Below, in pieces: positions 1-11,050 of a stretch of DNA of 64,000 bases. Under the pieces are notes generated by a model. That model searched no databases. It was not told the DNA's origin and saw only the letters and a program-made list of their open reading frames with translations. The stretch covers positions 558,001-622,000 of the forward strand of contig JAEMBT020000009.1 in the NCBI GenBank assembly GCA_018873245.2. Reading direction: 5' to 3'. The position numbers and the translations under genes are program-made. How positions within the stretch are numbered: position 1 is the stretch's first letter; every line of letters starts with the position of its first letter. Source of the stretch: Archegozetes longisetosus. Taxonomy: Eukaryota; Arthropoda; Arachnida; Sarcoptiformes; Trhypochthoniidae.

Positions 1-40
1 AAATACGATGGCCGAGGGGGGATATGAATTTTTAAATGTA

Positions 41-527
41 CAGTAAAATCTGTGAAAGCGTACACCTGAATAAGAACACCTGTTAAAGAGTACAATTTAT
101 GGAATGTCGCTCTGTTTTTCCCGTTATAAAGCCACTTTATAAGGAATACACCTGTTTAATTCATACGAGTACAGTATATTAAGTATATTAAAAGTCGATT
201 CAATGTGAGTAAGACCCGTCTTAGACGTACACATTTAGTTGCACGTGACTTGATACTCAAGCGTGATTAATGTGATCTGATTTTAATACTCAATATTCTT
301 TCGTTGTCTACTAAAGTGTTATCCAATATCATCATGGCTAGTCAAAATTTAATGTTCTTACTCTGAAAGATAAGGTAGAAGAGATCAAAATGAAGAAAAA
401 ACAACCTAAGCTAAATCTAAGAGATATTGCATCGATATTTAAATATGGTCATACTCAAATTAGCAATACTCTAAAATAGAAAGAAGATATACTCAAAGAA
501 TATGAGGAAAACAAGTGCAGCTTTAAA
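41..527 (+). mobile_element. pogo/Tigger-type DNA transposon remnant with decayed CENP-B-like HTH reading frame
   Basis: Near position 41 the sequence CAGTAAAATCTGTGAAAGCG followed by repeated ACACCTG motifs resembles pogo/Tigger terminal repeats. From about 349 to 527 one frame reads as the N-terminal helix-turn-helix of pogo/CENP-B-type transposases (LKDKVEEIK, then RDIASIFKYG, then ISNTLK, then KEDILKEYE). It is dead: the possible ATG at 333 is out of frame with the helix-turn-helix and there is an in-frame stop after ISNTLK. No DDE catalytic part and no right-hand inverted repeat were seen. Superfamily is inferred from motif resemblance only. Confidence 0.5.
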
Positions 528-1378
528 TAAGTGATTTTTACATACAAAAGTGTAGGTCATGTAAATATTGATTAATAGTTAAAAAGTATAATCGACTATA
601 ATTGCTTGTGATTAATAGAGATCGTTATATAGGTTTACTTTAAACAAATGTAAATTGGGCCATTTTTCTAGAACATTAATATAGGAGAGTTTCCTTCGAG
701 CATTAAAGTCCTCATATACACAAATATGTTTTGATTTCATTTAATTATTGAAATCTTAACAGATGACTAAATAGTATAGAAATAAGTAGTTGAGAAGTCT
801 TGTTGCGAAAAATTTTGAGATTTCAGCTACAATAATAAAAATAAAATTTCAACTTATGAACATTCAATTATTTATATAAATAAAAAAGCATATGAATGTA
901 CTTATCAAATGATTTTTAGTACTAATTCTTATTAATATCAATCTGTACTGATGTGAAGGTAAAGGTATGATAAGAATATTAAAAGTAAAGTTAGTTTTAA
1001 ACTTCTAGAAACTTCCCTTTCAATTTAAATATAGTGTTTAATGCCTTTCATACTCTTAGTCTTAAACTTAAGGCTCTTTTTCAAAGAATATTCATATTTA
1101 GATATAAAATACAATCAAATATTTAGTTGCGTCAACTAAATAAGTCTCTGATTTATCCTCCAAGAAAATCAATAGTTATACTCTCAGTAAGCTATTTGTG
1201 GTTATATAGAGGAAAATTCGATTAAAAGGAAAAAAGAAGTTATGAACAATCTAAAACATTTCCTCATTTGCTTATTCTTAAATTGAGGTTTTATTCTTGT
1301 CAGGCTTAAGAAGAAAATTTATTTAGTTCTAAGTGGTCTTTGATATTAGAAGTATTTTCAAAATAATTTTCATCAGAT

Positions 1379-2678
1379 ATGAGTTTAACAGTATCTTCCA
1401 ATGAAACAATTTTCTATTACTTCTATCAATATTGGATAGATGTAACTGATCCAAGAGTCAAGAGTTACCGATTAGTGAGTAGAGGACCAGAATTGATAGC
1501 AACTATTTTGGGCATTTGGCTATTATTTGTTACAGTAATTGGTCCAAAAATGATGAAAAATCGAAGACCTTTTGAGTTGAGAAGTATTTTGTTATTATAT
1601 AATGTATTTATGGTCGTATCGAATGCTTACTTTTTTGTATTGTCCATAAAATGGCTCGATTATGGAGAGAAAATATTCCAATTTGATATCCCTTCCAGAG
1701 ATGACGTATCAGAACAAACTTTATTTGAAATCGATCAGAAAAATCATTATCTTTATACGAAATTCATTGATTTACTAGATACTATATTTTTCGTATTACG
1801 TAAGAAAAATTGTCAAATAAGCTTTCTTCACTTATATCATCACTTCATGGTGCCCGTTCTTGGATGGATGGTCGGTAAAATCGTACCAACGGCAGCTCCC
1901 TTAGCAATATTCTCTTTACTTAACTCGTTTGTATGTATCCAAGAATAATGATTCAGATAATTATAAAGTATTACAGAAAATTGTTTTTACTAAATTTTAT
2001 TCACAAAAATCGAATCTACTTCAATTTGCTATTTTATCTAGTTTAAAGATTTACTTAATCATACATCAATTTTGTCTGACTAATAACTATTTTAATATAC
2101 TTTTCAATTTACAGGTTCATGTTATAATGTATTCATATTACTCTTTGGCAGCCTTGGGTCCAGGAATACAAAAGTATTTGTGGTGGAAAAAGTACATAAC
2201 ACAACTCCAATTAGCACAATTTGCTCTATTCATAACGTGGGGAGTTTTCAGTGCATTCTTGAGTAATGGCTATCCATCGGTTTTTTATTGGTTCGGTGAG
2301 TTTAGATCTTGATTTAGTAGAATTATTTGCTAAAGAGTGATATTTTTAATTATCTCGACCCTGATCACAATTTAAAGTTTGGGCTCAAAATCCAATATTT
2401 TTCTGGCTGTTCTGGGATTTTTATAAATCCTCGTATAAAAAAGGAAATGTGAAGTTGAATAAAAATCAGTGAAAATGAAGATTCACAATTTTTTCAATAA
2501 ATAAATGTAAGAATAACTGATATCTATTGAAGAAATAATGAAAATTGATTTTTTATTTTTATAGAATTGCATAAATAAAATTATATTAAATTTGATTATT
2601 GAGTGAATTAATTTTATTTCAGTATGTGCTATAGCGTACAATTTTTACAGAAAACAATTAAACATAATGAACTTTTGA
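1379..2678 (+). CDS. Very-long-chain fatty-acid elongase (ELOVL family), intact copy
   Basis: Predicted 3-ketoacyl-CoA synthase of the ER fatty-acid elongation cycle, condensing acyl-CoA with malonyl-CoA. Exons 1379-1930, 2115-2295 and 2623-2678 join to 262 residues, close to the family's usual 270-300. Donors are GTATGT and GTGAGT; acceptors are ACAG and TTCAG. Family signatures are in order: KFIDLLDTIFFVLRKK, the histidine box HLYHH at about residues 151-155, then MYSYY after the first splice and WKKYITQLQLAQF. Several hydrophobic stretches fit a multi-pass membrane protein. The C-terminus is short (NFYRKQLNIMNF) and ends without a clear dilysine signal. The start is the first ATG in the open frame, with the N-glycosylation-like NET close behind. 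A second, inverted copy at 42.7-44.3 kb is a pseudogene. Substrate chain length cannot be told from sequence. Confidence 0.9.
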
Positions 2679-3006
2679 ATGCTTGGTCCATATTATCATT
2701 TCTTGCAAATAGAGCAAATCACATGAATTATGGCATAAGACATAAAAATTGGCAAAGAATTTATATTTATTAACCTTAATTTTGGGACTACCTGGATGTT
2801 TATAACGATATAATGTAGAAGATTTACCCTATTTTCATGACTATCCCGCTGCCTATATAAGCAAAATAGTTTGGATTTTGAAAATTTTAGCTACATGGAC
2901 AATATATGAAATGCGGGTTACATATCAAACTTTAAAAATATATTAAAAACCATCAAATTCTTCGCCCAATTCAACATAGAATGTTCAAGTATGCGATTAT
3001 ACTGCT

Positions 3007-3880
3007 CTGGAGTAGTGAAGAGCATAAGCTAACTGTAAGCTAAGCTAAGCTGCGCTTGAAGCTCAATTTTAGTTGTTTTCGAGCTTATAAGCTCGAGCTT
3101 CAAGCTCGGGATATGATGAAGAAGCGCAGCTCAAGCTCAAGCTATTGAGCTTCGAGCTCAACTCATTTGAAGCCGATTTATTTGATAGATCAAATCAAAC
3201 AGTATTAACTCTAAGAGTAATGATTATTGAACTGCTTATCATATGTTAGCAAGTTAGGTGTTGAACTAGATCTATCGAATTGAATGATGAAATGCATTTC
3301 TAAATTATGAATTATTGTTTCAAAATGAATTTCACTTTAAGCTGAAATTTAATGCAAAAACTGTTTATTTGAAGAGGGAATTAGTGATGTTTTAGGCCTT
3401 AAAAGTAATATTATTTCTATTCACTGCTTAAATCTCTTTGTATTTGAAATAAGATAATCTCAAGCAATTTTTTAAACAATTCAAAATAAGAGAAAATTGT
3501 TGTTCGGGACTGTTTTCAACATGATAAGAAAGTGAAATACAACGAGAAGACTCACAATTATTGACAAATGACACCGATGTCGAAATTCGATTTCATTGTT
3601 CAAACTTTACGATCAAAATTAATGTATTTTTGCGCAAATACTTCATTATAACTTGAGATAAATACTTGTTACAAAGATTACTACTCATCATTTTAATTTT
3701 TAATTTTTAACATAAGCTCAGCAGCGCAGCTCGCAGCTTGGACCCGAGCTTCTTAGTACAAGCGTAGCTCAGACTAAATTTGACAGAAGCGCAGCTCAAA
3801 GCTCAACAATTTTGAGCTGCGCTTATAGAAGCTCGAGCTTGAAGCTCAAGATTTCAGACCAATGCTCTTTACTACTCTAG
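3007..3880. mobile_element. Non-autonomous hAT-like element with AGCTC-rich subterminal repeats
   Basis: Imperfect inverted ends, CTGGAGTAGTGAAGAGCAT at left and the reverse complement of CTAGAGTAGTAAAGAGCAT at right, enclose about 870 bp. Both subterminal zones (about 3025-3165 and 3715-3855) are packed with GAGCTC/AAGCTCGAGCTT repeats in both orientations, while the middle is AT-rich with no transposase. The block is absent from the other arm of the inverted duplication, so it either inserted after the duplication or was lost there. No convincing target-site duplication was found, so the superfamily call is tentative. Confidence 0.6.
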
Positions 3881-3989
3881 ATTAGGACCCAATTGTTTTT
3901 CTTCGCTGCTGTCTTCAGAATAACTATTAACACATTTTATAAACACATACATTCCAAGCTCGCTATTATCACATCACTGGTGATTAGTA

Positions 3990-4740
3990 ATTCAGGTGAT
4001 TATAGCCGAAAATGATTATAACCGATATGCAAATCAAAGTACTTTATTTATGAAAATATTCAGTAATTTTAGTCTGTTTTTAGTTAGACATACGTTTAAA
4101 TACGTTATTTTCAACACTATCCAACATAAGAAGGTGTTCATCAATATCTCCTTCATTCTGGTAAAGGAATCGAATTGAATCAATTGCTTCTCTATCTCCG
4201 GAAAGTTAGATTTGCGTAACTTTTTAACTGAGCTTATAATAGAGCTCTCGTACTCTTTAATTATCTTCTCCTTCTGTTTAATCTTAGCGATTGTGTTTGT
4301 CTTCAAATTATTGCCACTTATTCGCGATATCTCTTTATGTGGAGTCTTGGCCTCAATGAGTTTAATAATTCGGTACTTTTCGTTAAGAGATATTGACTGC
4401 CGGGTTGTTTTAACACTACTTGTCTTACTTTTACTACCGGAAGCCATTATATAATAATAATTTAATTTCAATTGTTAAACAATAATATCACAACATTTAC
4501 TATTCATTAGGTTTAGTATAATAATCAATGAAAAAAATGTGTTTTACAGTTCATGTGATTATATCCAATATTTGTTGTATTGCACGTGCGCTGTAAAATA
4601 TATGATTATAAACGATATCTGATTATATCGGATGTGATTATAACCGATGCCTTTAACATTATAAAGTATATACATTTGGCCGGTGCTTTGAAAATGCTAT
4701 GATTATAGCGAAATGTGATTATAAGCGGTATGAATATAGC
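3990..4740 (-). mobile_element. pogo/Tigger-type transposon remnant with HTH coding fragment
   Basis: On the minus strand an open frame from 4471 to 4034 (natural ATG near 4447) begins MASGSKSK and continues SLNEKYRIIKLIEAKTPHKE then TIAKIKQKEKIIKEYES, the CENP-B/pogo-type DNA-binding N-terminus; it stops after about 137 residues without a DDE domain. The flanks carry many copies of TGATTATA followed by (A/T)C(C/G)GATAT (at about 3996, 4011, 4555, 4604, 4617, 4634, 4699, 4716), which look like terminal repeats of one or more related elements. The copies are mainly direct, so exact ends are unclear. Confidence 0.55.
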
Positions 4741-5174
4741 GGGCTTGAAATGTATTAGCATATTAGTAAAGTTTGAAAAATACGTGTGCATGAAGTGCGA
4801 ACAATAATGAGGCGCGGGCTATACATATAAAATTTTTCATAAGTTTAATTTCTGAAAGTTTTAGCTGTGCGGGCTATAGTCGTGATAATAAATGCCAATT
4901 ATGGTGTATATTTGAATTTAAAAATTTTGAATTGAAATTTGAACAAAAAATTTTAGGGCTTAATGCTACATTTAAAGTTAACTGATAAAAATAGGATGAC
5001 CAAGCGTCCAGATTTCAGGTTAACTAGTTCAGAGTCCAGAGTGAACCACAATCTGGGTGCGCTTTGTCCAGATTTGAGCTGAATGAATAAATACTTCTAT
5101 CACAAATGCTTTATCTTATTAGCAATTCAGTGTATATTGATTCTAAGCTAATGTATCAAGCTAATTTCAGTCAG

Positions 5175-5641
5175 TGGTCGGTACGAGACCACGAGAGTCT
5201 CGATCTCACTCAAGAATTCCATCTCTCAATGCTGATCGAAAGCAATGGGACTCTCGAAAGCGCTGAATCAACCATTTAAGTCTAGAAGTCTACAGACATT
5301 GAGTAAGAAAACTGTAAAGCAGACGACATTCATGCATTTAATCAAAAAGTTATTACTTGTTTGAAAGAAATTTCAATAATACATTATTGAAAGCTGTAAA
5401 AATATTCAAATAACTGTATTTACGTATAACTCAATTGATTAGTGAAACAATAGACATAAAAATTCAATCAATAAACAGCTTTTAATCATTATAAAAATCT
5501 TAATTAAAAGACAGTTGGTTGAACGAAAAATACATAAAAAGTTTTCGAGACATTTTGAATCTCGAAACGACTCTCGATCTCAATCGATAGTACTCTCGGA
5601 AATTCTCGAAATCGAAAGTCTTAAAAATACCAATCACTAAT
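5175..5641. mobile_element. Possible hAT-like MITE with CTCTCGA-rich ends
   Basis: The left end (CAGTGGTCGGTACGAGA) and the right end (reverse complement of TTAGTGATTGGTA) are weakly inverted, and both subterminal zones are rich in CTCTCGA/CTCGAAA motifs. A copy of the left part lies in the other arm of the inverted duplication near 42163-42340. No protein is encoded; the open frame at 5500-5748 (minus) covers the repeat zone and is not considered real. Confidence 0.35.
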
Positions 5642-5759
5642 AATAACATGATTGCAATCACTTCTGCAATGATAGGGTCAGCAGAATTGTTACATTCCTC
5701 TCGTTCGTCAGCAAACAACACAAAAATGTTAATGTGTTCTTTGCTCATTATTTGACATT

Positions 5760-7190
5760 TTGAGCCTTAAAACCATAGGAAGTTTATAATCGTATCACTT
5801 TTGTCAATTCTCCTAAAATTGGTAAAACTTCCGATAAGACATATTCAGTAAGTTTTATACCAAAAAATTGAAGATAATTACCTTCTTTTGATCCATATTT
5901 ACGATCTATGTATTCTGTTTTGATGTTGTGATGATGTGTTAATCATTTTTTATAAGCTAATTAAGGTCGTCGCAACTATTTTTGTTATTGATATAACTCT
6001 CAATTTGATAACTGAATGTGTACACAAGTAAAAATAACATCGGATTTTCCCAGAATAGGCTATTGTTGTTATATGTTTATTGTCTTGTTATTTATGTGAT
6101 GGTAACAAAACATAAGAATAAAATGTGTAAAAGTTATGAACATCTACATAAATAAAGCAGTGTTTGAAATAAGGGCCTAACACACTTTGTTCTCAAATCG
6201 AGTTAATACTCGATTCATTCAGATCAAATCAAGTATTAAATACATTTTAAAAACCAATTTATTTAGTAATTGAAAATTTTATGCAGTAATTTTTTAATTT
6301 TGATGTTCTGACAAGAATTAAGTATTAACTGAATTTAAGGCTCTTGTTTCAGACACAGTTCCAATTATTACTTCATAATCAATTACGTACAGAATTCATC
6401 CAAAAGCTTTTATTTCTTAGATCTCAGATTTTATGCACATTTGTCAATCTTTGCCGTAAACAAAACTATTAAATATCAAGTTCAAGTGATAAAACCTAAC
6501 TTTTAATTGCCTTCTTATCGAAACGAATTTTTATCAAAAGATATGTCCCGACATAAAGTCAGATTTTATAGTTTAATATATGATTGAAACAGTTGTTGCT
6601 TCCTATTAATCCAATAAAAGCCACTCATCTGAGTCATGAGTTGTAATAAAATATTATTTAACTGATAAAAACTAATTGGTGACCTCTAATCTAAATCAGA
6701 TGATATAACAAAAATTTTCTGTTGTAATTCTCATTACTAGTTAGAAATGTCTCAACTGTAAATGATAGTAAATCGAGATAAATGCGAGACTTTCATTCAG
6801 GCTTTAGGTTGAAATTGTATATTAAAATTAAATTATAACACAATTTAAGATATAGAAAATTATAAATATTTATTAAACTTCATTATAAAATCTTATTAAA
6901 CGATTAAAAACCTTTCAAACTCACTGCTGAGTTGGTCGCTTGATAAGCTCAAAATTGAGATATCTTAAAATAGCATACTTTTTACAAATAAGAATATATC
7001 TTCAAACTGCAACTCGCCTTAAATACAATCTTATATAAATTATGGTTTATAATCGGTTCTAAGTAATTAGCAACACAACTCTCACTATCAAAGCCATCAC
7101 TTGCTCTCAGTTAGGATTAGGTTTATGTTTAACAAATTCTAACAGTTTTAAGCTACTTTCATTGTCTATTAGGTTAATATGTTTCAGATA
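5760..7190. other. Intergenic, AT-rich
   Basis: About 1.4 kb without a recognisable exon, RNA gene or clear terminal repeat. Confidence 0.5.
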
Positions 7191-7266
7191 TTAAGCCAAA
7201 TAATAATCAAAACCCTTTATAGGATTCATCACAAATATTATGACCTGTTCTGCAATTTTGAAAGCT

Positions 7267-7928
7267 TTATCGGAAACCAAAGAGGCTCTTCTTTTGTTTG
7301 GTTTTATGGCATCTGTATTTAGTGACCGCATAGTTAACGTGTTTGAAATTAACTCTGGGGTCGTTATAGTTATAACTAATGCCATGAGATGACGAAAGGC
7401 CAACGTCTTTTGTCCAACGATCAGGATTTTTGCCGATGTAAAGGAAAGCCCAGTCGCCCTTTGATTCGTATTGAGCTATGAATTTTCTGATTTGTTCTTT
7501 AGTTGTTTCTCGAGATGAGTTCTCTTCGCCATCAGTCATAATCACGCAAATGACTCTTTCGTTTTCTTCTTTGTTTTCATCAGCAACTCTTATACCTTCA
7601 GAAATAGCATCGAATAGAGCTGTTCTTCCGGCCGGAACATAGTTTGATGGCTTCAGTTCGGGCACTTCAGTAATAGCGATACCTATTTTCAGATATAATA
7701 TGTTTAATTGAAAGTTTGATTTGAATATGGTTTCTCAAACTTGAATAGATTCTTACCGGAATATACAATATTGACATTACTATTGAACTTAATCAAATAA
7801 AGTCTGGACATATCGTTCTTCAATCGCTTTTGTTCTTTCATGAATGTATTGAAACCTCCAATAACTTCTGACTTCTTCTTTTTCATACTCAATGATTCAT
7901 CGAGAAGAATGATTACCATTGTTTTCAT
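7267..7928 (-). CDS. Small von Willebrand factor A (vWA) domain protein, bacterial type
   Basis: Two exons on the minus strand, 7928-7757 and 7682-7267, with a 74-bp GT-AG intron, give 195 residues. Almost the whole protein is one vWA fold: the metal-ion-dependent adhesion site DxSxS is seen as D10-E-S12-L-S14, the conserved Thr as T78 in GRTALFDAI, and the third-loop Asp as D108 in MTDGEEN. A VP-x(8)-YVPAGRTAL segment and a final IGKNPDRW stretch are typical of the short cytosolic vWA proteins found in many bacteria and phages rather than of large animal vWA proteins. No signal peptide or other domain is present. The tail (residues 180-195) is basic. Function is unknown; horizontal acquisition followed by intron gain is an inference. 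Confidence 0.75.
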
Positions 7929-8415
7929 TTTTGAAATAAAGAGTGATCTGAACCTTTTCAGACTTTTAAATAAACCTTAACTTAAGAATGAAAGTAAAGA
8001 AAGAACAAGACTAATGAAGTCGGTAGGAAAGTCGATCGTATTTATACCTACTCCCACTGCTGTGATAAACACATCTTGTTTCTAGTGCTAAACGAGCGAG
8101 AGATAGCATGTATAGCGATCATTATTATAGGATGTTTTTCATAGTTTATTGAATTATGACTTTTAGGCTTTAAAATCAATGCTTATCATTATTGCACCAG
8201 AGATAATGTCTGATAAATCAGTTAATTTTATGATTTATTGTTTCCTTTCCTCAGATTTATCTGATATTTGATCAGATATTTCATTAAAAAATAAGTTTAA
8301 TAGCTTAATTGTAGCATTCGTGCCTATAAAATCTAATAAAAGTCTCGATAAAGTGTTTCTTTATTTTATTTGCAAAAAGCGACAGAACAATAGATTTGTG
8401 AATGACTAAATAAAC
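7929..8415. other. Intergenic spacer between vWA gene and first glucosylceramidase
   Basis: Just under 0.5 kb of AT-rich sequence holding the upstream region of the vWA gene and the 3' flank of the glucosylceramidase. No motif can be supported. Confidence 0.4.
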
Positions 8416-10387
8416 TTAATTCCAGAAAAGATAAGTTTGAAGAGATCGTGGTTTGACTTCTCTCGAAACTTTGCCATTCTGTGGATCATCAATTGTTAAA
8501 TCTACTGAGTAATCATTCAAATTAAGAGCAATGACAACCGTTGCGTTATCAGGTCTAACAAAGGCTGTTGTTTCAAACTTGTCAATTTTGTCACTTTCTT
8601 TGAGTTGAACTCTCTGCGAATCTGGTGCTAAAAATTTGCTGAAATGTCCCAAAGCATAGAAAAACGGCTGTTTATAATATTCATAGGCAGTTGCATTAAT
8701 AATAATGGGCGCGTCCACAAAGTTCTTGACCCAATTCGGTCCTCCTTCTAGGTCTAAGGCTAGATTCCAGTCAACCCAACCTGTGGTCCAATGATTTAGG
8801 TCCTAAACATTGATATTCAAATTGAATCATTTTAAACATAATTTCTTGTTTACTGTATATATTATTCTTACAGTTATTATATCATAGGCATATCTCTCAA
8901 AAGTAGCCCAATTGCCGAGTGATACGTGATGACTCTTTCCGCGCCATTCCTCACACGCCTCAGTATTCATCAAGAAGTAGTTGGGATATTTTTCATTTGT
9001 CAGATCTAACTGATTGATATTGTCAGGTTTGTTGGCATACCAGTGGAATGCAATGCCAGACACATATTTAGCTGACTCTTTATCGCTTAATATAGTGTCG
9101 GCCCATTTCAAAACAGATGGTCTTTGGTCGTCGTATACCATTAGTTTTAGTTTTTCTGGACCATAACCAGCTTTTTCTAGAGTCGGCCCTAGATTAAGTT
9201 TCACAAAATCTCTCTCTGTTTCTGCAGTGAACCCTAAATCATTGAAACTGTGATTTTTGTTGAAACCAGAACCAGGTTCGTTCTCAACTGTAAGACCCCA
9301 CATTTCTACTCCACGATCTCTATAACTGTCAAGGAATCTGCACAAAATAACGATCCATTAGTTATTTTAATTCAGACTGACAAATAGATAACGAGTTAAT
9401 GTTTGATAGCTTAAAAGATTATGCCATCGACTTAATATAACCTCTTTTAACTTATTTACTTACTTAACGAAATAATTAGCCCAAATTTGATAGTATTTTC
9501 CTCCCGGTTGACCAATTAGTACTCCTCCGTGATTGAATGTTCCAGTTGTCTTCATCCAAGCCGGTGAACTCCACGGACTGCCGAAGTATTTCAATTTGTG
9601 TGGACTTATTTCTTGAGCCAATTGTAAATACGGGATCTGAAAGAGTTGGTGATTCAGTACTAGATTATAAATGTACATTTCCTATTAATGTATAACTAAC
9701 TTTGTAGAGCATATCCTCTTTTGTTAAACTAAAGTGAGTTAAGTTGTCATCACTTGGAACATCACAATAAGAATAGGCATAAGTTGAAAAGTCGCAGCCA
9801 GCTATTGGTATCCTTCCGACAGTATATTCGATACCATCGATTCCAAAATAATCTAGCAACAGATTGATTTGCATCGATGTCGGAAGAGTTGCGATATTAA
9901 TTCCTGCTGCGTCAGTGAAGGCGCCGCCAAAACCAATGATTTTCTGATACTTTTTACTTCTGTCGATTGTGATGGTTTGCGATTTTTCAGTTGCTTTTGC
10001 GGATACATTTTTGCCAAATTCGATATAAGAATCTTTTAGTCGATCACCACTAATACTTGTTTCATATAAAGCTACGATTCCTTTGTCTAACCTCTTTACA
10101 GGATTTATATCATCGCAATACGTGATATTACAGACACAAACTGTTGCTCCATTTCCATAATCTCGAGGAGCACAATCCCGTCGAGCAGTTACTAAATTTT
10201 AATAAGATGTAAAATTCAAATATATTTATTATATATATTTATATATATATATTAATTAAAAATATATTTGACATGATTTCTACTAAGATCAAGCATAAAT
10301 ATTGAATTTTGAGGTTATGATAAAAATGTTGAACTAACCGTAGCATAAAAAACAATACAAAAGTATAGTTTGAAAAGCTTTGTTCAT
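8416..10387 (-). CDS. Glucosylceramidase (GH30, acid beta-glucosidase), tandem copy 1
   Basis: Predicted secreted/lysosomal enzyme that cleaves glucosylceramide to glucose and ceramide. Five minus-strand exons: 10387-10339, 10191-9701, 9636-9464, 9337-8872 and 8802-8416, phases 1-0-2-0, total 521 residues, the normal family length. Exon 1 encodes a hydrophobic signal sequence (MNKAFQTILLYCFLCY). Exon 2 has the ATVCVCNITYCD cysteine segment and IIGFGGAFTDAAG at the barrel entrance; exon 3 has FGSPWSSPAWMKT; exon 4 has the acid/base Glu in TVENEPGSG and the nucleophile Glu in NTEACEEW; exon 5 has HWTTGW, the tract ending at VDAPIIIN, and the C-terminal beta domain ending YLFWN. All key residues are present and every exon is open, so it looks functional. 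It is the most downstream member of a three-gene same-strand array. Confidence 0.92.
10219..10265. repeat. AT-rich simple repeat in intron 1 of glucosylceramidase copy 1
   Basis: Mostly alternating A and T (TATATATTTATATATATA and similar) between exons 1 and 2. Confidence 0.7.
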
Positions 10388-11050
10388 TTTATTGCGATCT
10401 GTCAATCGAACCTGAACCGAACGAACGAAAGCCAAGTCTATTAGATATTACTCAATTTTTATAATCTCTTTCTCAAGGATTGTTATTGGTAACTGTTCTG
10501 TGTTCTTTATCACTTATTTTATCTATTTGCTTTAAGAATATGACCAAAATCAATATAGTTGTTAGAACTAATTCTGCCTAAAATATTGCATTGTCTCAAA
10601 CTTGAATTTTTTATTTGAAAAGTTCTAAATCCAATCTTTTAATAGAAAATGACTTTTGGAAAATTTCAATGTTTATATTAGACTCGAACGTTAGCAACTG
10701 ATTTTGAAAAGCATACTTGGGATATGCTTATTATTATCTTAATTTATCAGTATTTCAGTGATATAAACATGTCTCTTACTGTGTGTTCGAGATTGTGATA
10801 ACTCACTTTAGAAATACTTGTTATTATCTAAATCATAATGGAAAGCTATAATTGACTTTTATCTCAAAGATAGAGTTAAACGTATGGTGAGTCTTATAAC
10901 AGAAAAGCTTTTGCAATTCAGCAATTTTATAAAATTTATTTTCATAAAATCTTTGATTTTTATCAAAATGCCTTTGTTATCTGTCTTTCAGTTATACTCT
11001 CATTTTATTTAAGGCAATTGAATAACTTAATTAATTTACAGTTTCATATC
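10388..11050. other. Spacer between glucosylceramidase copies 1 and 2
   Basis: About 0.66 kb, presumably the promoter of copy 1 and the 3' flank of copy 2. No protein or RNA feature was recognised and no TATA motif can be singled out in such AT-rich DNA. Confidence 0.4.

Larger units (their letters stand above)
1164..5336 (+). repeat. Left arm of an inverted segmental duplication
   Basis: This block reappears, reverse-complemented, at 42161-44495. Matching segments include the sequence just upstream of the elongase ATG, all three elongase exons and introns, the 3' flank, the stretch at 4900-5110 and the stretch at 5160-5336. This arm is longer because it holds insertions the other arm lacks, including the elements at 3007-3880 and about 3990-4740. 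The two arms are separated by about 37 kb. Confidence 0.85.

Noticed and set aside
3020..3860. AGCTC repeats considered as a CRISPR-like or satellite array
   Set aside because: Eukaryotic context, irregular spacing, both orientations, confined to the ends of a TIR element.
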